Shown: positions 44,715 to 54,809 of the stretch, in pieces
Numbering within the stretch: the stretch's first letter is position 1
How the letters are laid out: each line of letters begins with the position of its first letter
Origin: Hymenochaete sp. R1
Taxonomy: Eukaryota > Basidiomycota > Agaricomycetes > Hymenochaetales > Hymenochaetaceae
Length of the DNA stretch: 64,000 nt
Reading direction: 5' to 3'
Assembly: GCA_019400425.1 (NCBI GenBank)
Contig: JAFREE010000013.1
Coordinates: 124,001-188,000 of the forward strand
The notes under the pieces: model-generated
What the model saw: only the letters and a program-made list of their open reading frames with translations
Databases searched by the model: none
What the model was told of the DNA's origin: nothing
Program-made: the position numbers and the translations under genes

Positions 44715-46272
44715 ATGTTGTGGACCATTCTTCGAGACTATGCGTCTATGCTCCTCAGGCTACAGGCCGGAGCCTTTGAACAACAGCAGTCTTACACCTG
44801 CAAGGAACTGTCCATACCTGTAGATATCGCCGTAAATGCAACAACGCTGAGTCTCGAAATTCCCCAGCGACAGACTCAGTTTACCGGACTGGTGCAAGAT
44901 CTGTTCAGCATGTCGTCAAATGCATCTGAACTCGTAACGGGAACAGCGCCCCTGAACGCCTCGTACAACATCTGGTCAAAACTCTGCGTTCCGCACAACT
45001 TTGTCGAGGGTGGCATCCTCGAGTTCGCCGTTCATGGGTACGTTCCTTATTCGAGAAGGAGTGGCACGCAAAGAGATTGCTGAACAAGTTTATTCACGTT
45101 CATAAAAAGTATCAATCTCGATCACTTATATTGGGAGATCGGCGGGCAAGGGTCTAATTACAATTACATCGAGTCGAGCCTTGCTGCCGGCCACGCGGTA
45201 TTTGTCTTTGATCGACTCGGTGGGTCCTCTTTCTTTGGCGTGCTCAGTGGTTGGCTATCAGGCCGGGCCATCAAAGATAGATGTTTAACTTTTTGAATCG
45301 CAGGCACTGGCTTGTCGACCACTCCCGACGGGATTCGTGAAGTACAGTCGTCGGTCCATGTTGCAGTGCTCAAAGAGCTCGTGTCTGTCTTGCGAAAGGG
45401 CTTGCTCGGACACACGTTCGGTCCTATCGTGGCTGTCGGTCACTCGTATGCCACGTTCGTATCAAACATATCCCCCGTGACTTCGATCCACTGACTAATT
45501 GGATTTTGTTCAGTTATTTGCTGACATCCCTAGTCGCCAAGCATGGCAATATAGTCGACGGTCTAGTCCTCACCGGGTTCTCGACATACACATCCGCATT
45601 CTCATCAGTATTCTCTGGCTTGGGCCTGAGCATAGCTTCTCAAACCAACAGCAGTCTCTTTGGTGTTGTGGTTTTTTCCCCGCGCTGACGCAACCCTATA
45701 CTGACTGAATACCGAAGGATCTCTTGATAATTCTTACGGAGCTACGACCAGCGCTATTAATGTACAGCAGATGTTCCTCCATTTTCCGGACTTCGCTCAG
45801 TGTGAGCTTGATCGTACTTTTGAGGGCAATCTATCTCATTGTATTGACTTCCTCGCCCAGCGTCGCTCGATTTCCTCATTGAACACAAGGGTGTGATGAC
45901 CATCGGCGAGATACTTACCATGTCCGAAACGATCTCAAGTCCTGCATCCAACTATACGGGTCCTGTTTTTGTCGTCACCGGCGCAAAAGATTTGTGAGTC
46001 GTTTTTCTGCTCTAGTCCAACAAACATTGAAGTACATTGTCTGCCGACCCGTCGTTGAAAACAACGGAATGAAAAGTGTTGTTTGTGGAGGAAACTGTTA
46101 CCAGAAGAAAGATGGTTACCCCAACCTGCTCGAAGCCTCACGCCCTTTATTCCCCGCCGCCTCGTCGTTTTCCACGTTCATCCCAGCGAACGCGGGTCAC
46201 TGCGATATGGCCCACTTCGGAGCGGCAGACACTATGAAAGACATCCAATCCTGGATTCTTCGACACTTCTGA
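44715..46272 (+). CDS. Alpha/beta-hydrolase fold protein
   Basis: Probable serine hydrolase of a fungal secreted-type alpha/beta-hydrolase group; substrate unknown. The frame joins YTCKELSIPVDIAVNATTL, TGTAPLNASYNIWSKLCVP, ILEFAVHG then LYWEIGGQGSNYNYIESSL, HAVFVFDRLGTGLSTTPDGI, the nucleophile elbow VAVGHSYATYLLTSL, VFVVTGAKDF (acid region) and AGHCDMAHFGA (catalytic His). The elbow reads G-H-S-Y-A rather than G-x-S-x-G, while Ser, Asp region and His are present. Cysteines (KLC, VVCGGNC) and Asn-x-Ser/Thr sites suggest secretion, but the annotated N-terminus (MLWTILRDYASMLLRL) is not a convincing signal peptide, so an upstream exon may be missing. About six exons; ends at TGA 46272. Confidence 0.8.
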
Positions 46273-48143
46273 CCTTTTTACTGGTTGCTAGGCTCTAGTA
46301 AGGTCGTCTTCCACTTGTATGTTTTCAATTTCGACTTGATGGTGCGTATCGGGCCCGCCGAACTCATCGTGAATTTGTCAGAGTTCCGATGAGCGATAGA
46401 AGATGGTGGTCCATTTTCCGCTTCAATGTTTTTTCCTCTGTCCTGGTGAATTGAAATCCAATGGTGTGCTTCATTTCATTGTATGACCTTATCCTTGTAA
46501 TTTGAACAGACTGTACCTTCGACTTCTCATGATTCTGATGGCGGGTGTTATCTGGAGTCCGGCCGCGACGTGAACGTATGTGTGGTTCCTTGTTGAACTC
46601 TAATACTAATAGAAAAGCGAGGCCATCGATAGGCAAATAATTGGATCTGGCTGGTTGCTCAACATCTTTGCTCGGGCGGTTAATTGCTGAGACTAGGTGC
46701 CTGGCTAAGAAAAGGATGCGGGTACCATAAATACATGGGAACGAGTGGTATACAGAACAACTGGGGCATCAAACGCTCTCCTTCTCCCTCTCGCCACGAT
46801 GTCGTCTACGAATGGCAATGGCATATGCCTCCATATGATAGACCCCTCAGACTGAACTTCTCACATCAGCCATATGGCCTCTATTGAGCTCTCTGCTCGG
46901 CGCCGAAAGAGAATCCGAAGGCGAGGCAAGCATTCATTTACCCCGTGCGCGTATCGTAACCATCGGAAACAAAAGAAGACCCCGAACTTGAAGAAGAGGA
47001 GGGAGGATGTAGCTTGTGAGGCTTATGGGTCCCACAGTTCCCACCATCAAACCGCCCTGGTACTGTTATTTGTATGGTGTGGCGAGTCCCGCGGACTTCC
47101 GTTCCCCGTTCATCAAGGAGGTGCACGTCCATCATGCACCCTAAACTCCGTAGAATCGTAGATACCAAGATTGTAAGTTGTGAACTTGAACTTAAAGTAA
47201 GGAAGGAACGATTTTATTTCGAGCGCTAAACCGAGTACATTTTCTCATAGTAATAATAGCTCTATCAAACTCCCTGGCATCTAGAGGTATTAAAATGAAG
47301 CTCCTCTATCAGATAGCGGTGATGCTGGGAGAAAGTGCGACGATGGAATACAAGTTGAAGAGTTTTGACCTACTCGAAGCTTTCTTTCTCCAGAGACGAG
47401 ATATCAAAATTGCGTACTAAGACAGTAGTCAGTAGTACTAGTCCTTATCTCGGGCTCTCTGCGTACAACTACTACCTTTCCAAGCGGCTCCAGTAACGAC
47501 CCCCGACGATACCAGTATGGTCCTGTATGAAGATCTTGACTTCCCCAAACAGGTCCACCGATTCGATCCGACCCTTTCTCCGCTCAACTGAAACGGAGGC
47601 GAAGTTCACGGAAGAACTGCGGCGTAAATTTCACAGTGGCTTGTCAACCAGACTCGACGGCAAAGATATGCCAGATATCTGCGCCGTCGGAGGGGTCACG
47701 AAAAGGAGAAGTTGATTGACAACTTACCAATGACACAAGCCTGAGCAAGATATGAGTTCAAGATATAATCCGGGCCCGAGCCCGCCGGCGGACTCGAATG
47801 GTAGAAAAGGAGTAAAAGAGTACCGGTTCAAAGTCGATCGTCATGATATCAATATTCCATGACACTTGAGTGGTAATATTGATGACGCTAAGAAACGCGT
47901 TATGTTCGAATCATCAGCTGGACTGTCCATGAAACAGCCCAGTTGTTGGCGCTTCCTAGACTATCACCCAGGCGAAGCTATCTTTAGCCACTATTAGGCG
48001 GTAAAAGAGTATCGGCCGCTTCCTTCTTCCTAGTACATAAGCATAAGCACAGCCTGCCACTAGTACCAGTAATAGAGGCGCCCTACACATTCAAAGCAGA
48101 GTTCCCACCGACCTTCATCGTCTTCAAGATCTACCTGAACACC
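46273..48143. other. Intergenic; right part is a duplicated block
   Basis: No complete gene recognised. Frames at 46874-47161 (plus) and 46938-47168 (minus) overlap each other and lack motifs. From about 47315 the sequence resembles the region upstream of the second methyltransferase. Confidence 0.5.
47592..47715 (+). pseudogene. Possible vestigial coding block, copy 1
   Basis: Translates to EELRRKFHSGL and ICAVGGVTKR, similar in order to EEMWRKFRGGQ and TYAVGGIVKGE in copy 2 (49856-49975). Could be the remnant exon of a gene duplicated together with the methyltransferase; family not recognised. Confidence 0.35.
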
Positions 48144-49401
48144 ATGTCCGATAAGAAACATGATCTTGAAGACTATAAGTTCCACGACGATTTCAAGAAG
48201 CCCATAGACGAGAAACTCTACAATCCCGACGAGGAGGCTTTGACGTTCTACAAGGCCGAGACAGGGATCGATGATGAGAAAGAGCTCGAAGAGCACGTTT
48301 GCTCGGTTCAAGCGAAGGCGTTCGCGGTAAGCCTGAACTTCCACTTGCACTCTGTGATAATTACGGGGACACTTATCTTTTAATTAATGCATGTACAGAA
48401 ATACCATTACCCATGCATCCGCGTTAGTGGACCATTTCTCACCATGTATGAGATAATCTAAGCTTGTCCTATTTATTCCAGCTTTTTGCATTCATGAGGC
48501 AAGTACTAGTAGATTTTCATTTCTACTGGAAGAGTGCTAAAGAGGAGTTAACTGTTGTTTAGACTCAAGATCGCCAGGCTTCCCGCTTATAAACAGTTGC
48601 TAGAGCTCGGAAAATCGAAAGACGACGCAATCTTTTTAGACCTGGGTTGTTGCTGTAAGTTTCTTTTGCCCGTCGATGCCCAACCCTGAGCCGTACTGAT
48701 TCGGTATAATCCAAGTTGGGAATGACACCAGGAAAGCTATAAGAGACGGGTATCCTAGACAGAATGTTATCGCAGCTGATCTCGATCAAGGTGCACTTAC
48801 TCTTTTCTTTCGCTTTATCTGCCCTTTACTGATGTAGTTGATAGACATATGGGAATACGGCCACGAGTTGTTCCGAACGACCCAGGAGAGTTTCCCCGTA
48901 CCTTTCATTACAGGGAACATACTCGACTCGGAGTTCTTGGAGGAGCGAGAGCCCTACACCAGAACACACACCCCACCTACGTTAGAGAAGCCACTGGCAA
49001 AAGTCAAAAAGCTGAACGAGCTTAGCGGCCACGTCTCCGCGATTTTCGCAGCTGCGTTCTTCCACTTGTTCGACGAGGCCCGCCAGGCGGAAATAGCCAG
49101 GAAGTTAGCAGGACTCCTTTCGCCAGAGAAAGGCTCGATGATCCTAGGAGCTCACGGGGGTTTGCGTGAGAAGGGATTCTACGAGCCTAACGGGCCGAGA
49201 CCGGATGGCAGCAAGGGATTTAAGATGTTCTGTCATTCGCCGGAGAGTTGGAAGGAGCTATGGGAGGGTATTTTCGGTGAAGGGAATGTAGAGGTGATTG
49301 CGAGCGTGAAGGAAGCTTCTGGTGGGCCTACTTTCTTCAACACCTTTCCAGGAAACACGATCCAACATTATCTTTTGGAGTGGTCTGTAACTCGCAAGTG
49401 A
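48144..49401 (+). CDS. SAM-dependent methyltransferase 1 (AusD/Trt5-like)
   Basis: Class I S-adenosylmethionine methyltransferase resembling the AusD/Trt5/AdrK group that methylates carboxyl or hydroxyl groups in fungal meroterpenoid pathways; the substrate here is unknown. Exons include 48144-48326, 48399-48422, a 17-nt micro-exon 48482-48498, one from 48563, and a last exon ending 49401. The SAM site is IFLDLGCCFGND (motif I, spliced), then NVIAADLDQ. Downstream are GHVSAIFAAAFFHLFDE, LLSPEKGSMILGAHGG and MFCHSPESWKELWEGIF, shared with the next two genes. The intron 48499-48562 has a GC donor (AG/GCAAGT). First of three tandem copies; cytosolic, no signal. Confidence 0.85.
48499..48562 (+). 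other. GC-AG intron in methyltransferase 1
   Basis: The donor is AG/GCAAGT, the best GC-donor consensus. Splicing gives FMR-LKIARLPAYKQ, matching FMR-FRLATQPAYNQ in copy 2, whose donor at the same place is GTAAGG. The nearby GT (GTACTA) would shift the frame into a stop. Confidence 0.8.
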
Positions 49402-50466
49402 TGTCGATTTCAGACCGGTTGATGGTATACACGTTATGGTGTTTCCATGGGTATCAAGGAAGATACATCATACATCAATAGAATGATTTTGTCCCTCGAT
49501 CTCTTCTGTGGGTTGGAGGATGTCTCGAAGAGTCAAATAACTTGAATAAGCTAGGAAAGTAATCACCTCGAGCGCAGTTTTGCCTTGGCGGCTTGACAGG
49601 CGCTATACAATGCACTTCGATCAAACAGGTGCTGATGCTGGGAGAAAATGTGGCGATCGAGTTGAAGGCGCGCGGCCTGAACGAAGATAATACTGGTAAA
49701 TGAGCTATCATCATCGTCATTTTTCGTATTCGTCGCGTATACTGGTAATATGAAATGACAAACCATCCAAAATTGTGACAGTACTGACTGTTCCAAGTAC
49801 TAGTCAATTAAAGTATCCAGCTATGCCTCGTTAGACTATTAGCCGGATGCTTTCGACGGCTTCGGAAGAGATGTGGCGCAAGTTCCGCGGCGGCCAATAT
49901 GCTGGAGTCGACCGCAAAGAGAAATCGGATACCAACAGTACCTACGCCGTCGGAGGCATCGTGAAAGGAGAATCAGTCAGAAGAGTGGAAGATGGATTGA
50001 CGGAAGCAAACATAATAATCATGAAGAATGAGTCCGATCCTGTCGGACTCAAACCGCAAAAGAAGAAGATCGTCATAATATTAGAATCATCCATAACGTC
50101 CTGAGGGGGGGCTTCTTGATCGAATCGTCAGCTGGCTTGACCGTGAAACAATCCAATCTAATTCTTTCCAGTTTCTCATGCTATCGCGTAAGTGAAGCTA
50201 ACTTTAGCCAGTGTGTATGTTAGCATGATCATACACGATGACCAGCAGAAGCGACTCACTTTGCTTGAGCTAGCACTGCAAGCTCCCCTATTTTTGTACC
50301 AGCGTGTCAGCAGTCGGAGTTCACGAACAATTCCGCGGTACTAGCTCTTCCTCCTTTAAGGCTCACTTCTGTGGCAACGACGCAAGTTTTTCCTTTATAA
50401 ACGCAGCGCAGAGACACATCCCAAAAGACATCATCAGTGTTCTCAGTGACTTCTATCAACTTCAAC
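49402..50466. other. Intergenic between methyltransferases 1 and 2
   Basis: Holds the 3' region of copy 1, the start of duplication copy 2 (about 49630) and the promoter of methyltransferase 2. The short frame 49847-50104 is the counterpart of the vestigial block at 47592-47715. Confidence 0.5.
50396..50401 (+). promoter_or_regulatory. TATA box of methyltransferase 2
   Basis: TATAAA 66 bp before the ATG, in a good position for a fungal core promoter. Confidence 0.5.
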
Positions 50467-51682
50467 ATGTCCGGCAAGAAAGACTACGAGTTCCACGACG
50501 ATCTTCGAAAGCCTCTTGACAAGAAATACTACGACCCTAGCGAGGAGGCTTTGGCGTTCTATAAGGCAGAGACGGGGATCGATGATGGGGAAGAGCTCGA
50601 GAATCACATTCTCTCGGTGTCCGAAAAGACATTCGCGGTGAGTTCTCGTTTGCGCCCCCACCACGGGTTCGGGGATACTCATCCATGATCATTATAGAAA
50701 TACCAATATCCTTGCATCCGCGTCAGTCAATCCTTTCATTCCGCGTCATGCATGCGTTTTCTTATATTGTTTGCTGTTCCTAGGTCTTTGAATTCATGAG
50801 GTAAGGAGTTTCTGCTGGACGAGGGCTAAGAGAGACTGAAACTCGAGTAGGTTCAGGCTTGCGACGCAGCCTGCATATAATCAATTGCTCGAGCTCGGAA
50901 AGTCGAAGGACGATGCGATCTTCCTAGACGTGGGCTGCTGCTGTGAGTGTCTTTTTGTTGTTATTCACATTGTACTGAGTCAGCACGATCCAAGTCGGGA
51001 ACGATATCAGGAAAGCCATCAGGGACGGATATCCTAAGAAGAATATCATTGCGACTGACCTCGATAAAGGTGCCCCTCTTTTGTACTGCCATGTCTTGTG
51101 GACCTTACGCTGATACGTGTGATAGATGTCTGGGGATACGGCCACGAGTTGTTCAGATCGACCCCGGAAAGCTTCTCTGTACCTTTCATTGCGGGGAACG
51201 TTCTCGACTCGGGATTCTTGAAGGAGCACAAGCCTTACACGAGCACAAGGGCCCCGCCGTCTCTAGAGAAACCATTGACAAAAGTCGAGACACTGGACGA
51301 GCTCCGCGGCAACGTCTCCGCGATTTTTGCGGGTGCCTTCTTCCATGTATTCGACGAAGAGGGCCAGGCAGAAGTTGCTAGAAGATTAGCTGGGCTACTT
51401 TCGCCAAAGAAAGGGTCTATGCTTCTCGGAGAGCATGGTGGTAGAAGCAAGAAGGGAATCTTTGCACCTAATGGGCCTGGAACAGAAGGCGGGAAGGGGT
51501 TCAAGATGTTCTGCCATTCTCCCGAGAGCTGGAAGGAGTTGTGGGAGGGTATTCTTGGTAAAGAGAATGTGGAGGTCAACGCGACTTTGAAGAAAGCTCT
51601 TGGAGGACCAACTTTCTTCGATACGTTCCCGGGAAACACGAACCAATACTATCTCCTTGTGTGGTCTGTAACTCGCAAGTGA
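50467..51682 (+). CDS. SAM-dependent methyltransferase 2 (AusD/Trt5-like)
   Basis: Close paralogue of methyltransferase 1 with the same exon plan. It begins MSGKKDYEFHDDLRKPLDKK; the SAM site is IFLDVGCCFGNDIRKAIRDG, followed by NIIATDLD. The end carries GNVSAIFAGAFFHVFDE, LLSPKKGSMLLGEHGG and MFCHSPESWKELWEGIL, finishing VWSVTRK as copy 1 does (LEWSVTRK). All introns use GT donors. Length is close to copy 1, so both look functional. A TATA box precedes it. Role inferred from family: methylation of a small-molecule acid or hydroxyl. Confidence 0.86.
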
Positions 51683-52884
51683 TGTCGGACTGAGAGTGGC
51701 TAGGTCATTACCTGTAACAGTATTTTTATAAGTATCAAACAAGATAGTAGATTAGCTCCCGCTTTGATTGAGTTCTGTCCTCACCTCACCATTATTCCGC
51801 TCTGGGCGCGAGAACGTCTCGAGGAGAGAGTAAAGTTAGAATAAGAATTAGAGAACGCTAGCGCCGAGGAACGCCCACCCGCGCTAATGAATGGATTACA
51901 TAAGCAGATCCGAGAAAACATTTCATTCTCGTCAGACCTCCTCCACACTTTTACATGGAGCCTGAGAGTGGTTGTCTCACTGGCATCTACTCAGAATACT
52001 CAAAGGCGGGCTGCTTAGATCCTAGTTGATGGGCCAGCCAGAGATGAGGTGATGCAAGAGCTCAAGCGATAAGTGGCTGATAACCATACGCTTGCTCACA
52101 AAGCTTTGTCTAAGTCTTATGAGTGCTCATTTGGTTGGGGCATTTGTCGTTATCGTGGCTTGCTCTTTGCAGAATGATTCGTGCCGGCTCGCTCTCTGTC
52201 ATTGTTGTCTACGCCATGCAGGAGTGCAAAGAGTCCGACAAGGTTGCAATTGAATTCTTCTAAAGCTCCTTGTCGAGTTCAATCCTCGAACCCCGTCCCT
52301 TGGCACTAACGAGCCACCGATCACTAACGGACTCCCACGAGGCCAGCTAGCTGTGGTGTCCGGAATTCACTCCGTTCATGCTCAGGTTCGGGTGTTACCA
52401 GCGTGGTGTTCATTAGCGCGTTCGTTGGGGATGTCCATTGGAAATCCCACTACTGCCAGTGCTTTCCACCAACAGATTTGAAAAAACATCATCTTGGGCG
52501 TCGACGAGTTGACTACAAACGCACTCTTCTTTCGACGGTACGACTGTTTTTCCTGCCCAACTTCCGCCACCGTCGGACGAGAGTACCGGAGAACATGCTG
52601 CCCCCAGGCGCATGCCCTTCTCCAAAAGGGTCCATATCCAAACCATGTCAAATCACCTATTTGATCGTTAGTGTAATATTGATATCGCTATTGATGGATG
52701 CCTTGCCAGTCGCCTGGGAATTTGTTAATCAACGCTCAACGGAGGCCACATTTACGTCCTTAGCTCGCGCGCAGCCGTTGCGACAACCTAAATCCCGACC
52801 CGCTCATCCCCAGTCCCAGTGCTATCCCTGAACGTATAAAGGCGCACATAGTTTCCTCACCTTTCCTGTATCCCATATCCTACC
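51683..52884. other. Intergenic between methyltransferases 2 and 3
   Basis: 1.2 kb; the plus frame 52403-52831 and overlapping minus frames show no motif. It ends in the promoter of methyltransferase 3. Confidence 0.5.
52835..52840 (+). promoter_or_regulatory. TATA box of methyltransferase 3
   Basis: TATAAA 45 bp before the ATG. Confidence 0.5.
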
Positions 52885-54054
52885 ATGGCAGAAGACACCA
52901 CACACGATTTCTTCAGTTTGAAGCTTGACCCCAGCATCTACCCTCTCACCTCTGACAAAGACCCAGAGGCCACTGCCTTCTACAAAGCTGCTACAAAAAT
53001 CGAGGACGAGGAAGAACTGAAGCGTCATGTTCTTGCCATCCAAGAGGAGTCGTTCAAGGTTTGCAGATGCGTTGACTTTTGGCATCGTGTCGAAGCGTGC
53101 TGACCTTTGGTGACAAGAAATACAACTACCCCTGTATCCGCACTTTCGAGTTTACCAAGTACGTGCATATATGCATCTAGGCTTTGAAAGAGACGTCTGA
53201 TCACCATGCTTGTGCTATAGACTAAGGATAGCGAGAAACGCTGCATACCCCAAACTCCTGGAAGTCGGAAAGAAGGAAGGCGCCATCATGGTTGAGCTGG
53301 GCACTTGTTGTAAGTCGAGCATTCCTAACGGTTGTGGATTATCTGAACTGAGAGACCATCACCAGTCGGAAACGACAGCAGAAAGGCAATCTTGGACGGA
53401 TACCCATGGCAAAACGTGATTGTCTCAGACTTGTTTGAAGGTGCGCTTTCCCTCTGGCTCTGATCTTTAGGTGCATATACTCACCCTCCTCTTTTTCAAG
53501 CTTTCTGGACCTACGGCCACAAACTGTTCCGGACGACTCCCGAGAACTTCCCCGTCCCCTTTATCCCCGGAGACATCTTCGACGACGGCTTCCTCAAAGT
53601 CGGCCCGCCCTTTACCCCAGCGACGGCCCCCTCCGGCGCCCCTCCCAAGCTCACCTCCGTCCGGAGCCTCAACGAGCTCCGCGGGTACCCCTCCGCCATC
53701 CACTCCGGCTCCTTCTTCCACTTGTTCGACGAGGCCCAGCAGGAGCTCATCGCACACAAGCTCGCGGGCCTCATCTCCCCCGAGCCGGGCTCCATCATCC
53801 TCGGCGCACACGGCGGTCGCCCCCAAAAGGGCGATTTCATCCCGACCGGCCAGGAGAACAAGCCTGATGGGTACAAGATGTTCTGCCACTCGCCGGAGAG
53901 CTGGAAGGCACTCTGGGAGGGCATCTTCGGACCTGGGAAGGTTGACGTGCAGGCGACGTTGAAGTATGAGGATGGCGGTGTGGACTTCTACGGCACGTTC
54001 CCTGGTAACAAGAAGCAGCACTACGTCTTGTGGTGGTCTGTTATTCTCAAGTAG
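52885..54054 (+). CDS. SAM-dependent methyltransferase 3 (AusD/Trt5-like)
   Basis: Third, more diverged paralogue. It begins MAEDTTHDFFSLKLDPSIYP; then YKAATKIEDEEELKRHVLAI, a core ending MVELGTCFGNDSRKAILDG with the SAM-binding Gly region, and NVIVSDLFE. The last exon has GYPSAIHSGSFFHLFDEAQQ, LISPEPGSIILGAHGG, MFCHSPESWKALWEGIF and WWSVILK. Motif I reads VELGTCFGND rather than LDLGCCFGND. Its last exon is noticeably richer in C at third codon positions than copies 1 and 2, and it lacks the duplicated upstream block, so it is an older copy. Convergent with the GMC gene. Confidence 0.85.
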
Positions 54055-54809
54055 ATATCATAGAAATGTTGTATCAGTATAACCCAATCTCGGATGTATG
54101 AATCTGCGCGTCTATTCGCCATCAACAGTCAATGACCTATGGATTCACTAATATTCTGAGGAGAGTTCTTTCAAGCTATCGCAAGTGGGAATTGTAGACA
54201 GCTTTTAACTACTCTGTGATTCCGTATCCATTACCTTCATCAAGATCCTTTGCATAGTTTGAGTGAATCACAAGTTACACAGCAACTCCAAATGTTATCG
54301 AGACCCACAATGAACCATCAATCCGTAAATACATATTGAATCATAACTCAATCTTGAGCTAAGCACTTCAGCTCATGTCATTCTTTTAGCTATCATGTGA
54401 GATAGGAGATGACATTGAGCGGTGCAGTGCCTGTCTGATCTGATAGGCTTTTAAGCTCAAACTTGACAAGACTTTTTCACCTTCTAACCTTTTAACGGAA
54501 GAGCAAGGTTCGGAATGCACATTACAATTTCAAATATTAGTACAAGACACAAGAGCAACATCACAAGACAAGCTAGCACGCAAACGTCTTTGTTCGATAC
54601 TCTTCCCTTCGATGTCTTTGTTCATTTCATTCTTCATTCCCCAAAACGAAAGCGTTAGCTTGTAAACGATCCTACGCAGGCGCTTCATATGTAAAAGAAA
54701 GCAGACCCCGAAGACCACATATTTCCCATTAGAAGTCCAAAAATGGCTATACTATAACATAAAAATGGGTGGTGAAAGAAGAAAGAAGAATAAACAATAT
54801 GTTCATGAA
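54055..54809. other. Convergent 3' intergenic region
   Basis: 755 bp, AT-rich, between the 3' ends of methyltransferase 3 and the GMC gene; nothing recognised. Confidence 0.55.

Larger units (their letters stand above)
47315..49480 (+). repeat. Tandem segmental duplication, copy 1
   Basis: Contains methyltransferase 1 and its upstream region. Shared landmarks with copy 2 include TGATGCTGGGAGAAA (about 47322 and 49630), a short frame with the GGCGTAAATTTC/GGCGCAAGTTCC stretch leading to GCCGTCGGAGG (47600-47700 and 49860-49960), and TCAGCTGG then TTTAGCCA (about 47920-47990 and 50130-50200). Diverged, so not very recent. Confidence 0.65.
49630..51760 (+). repeat. Tandem segmental duplication, copy 2
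   Basis: The second unit, containing methyltransferase 2; see copy 1 for shared landmarks. Unit spacing is about 2.3 kb. Confidence 0.65.

Noticed and set aside
46874..47168. Overlapping plus and minus frames of about 80-95 codons
   Set aside because: Low-complexity basic or Ser-rich translations that mirror each other; no motif.
52240..52320. tRNA-like B-box sequence (GAGTTCAATCCTC)
   Set aside because: No A box or cloverleaf could be built around it.
53471..54021. Long frames on both strands within methyltransferase 3
   Set aside because: Shadows caused by the C-rich third codon positions of the real last exon.
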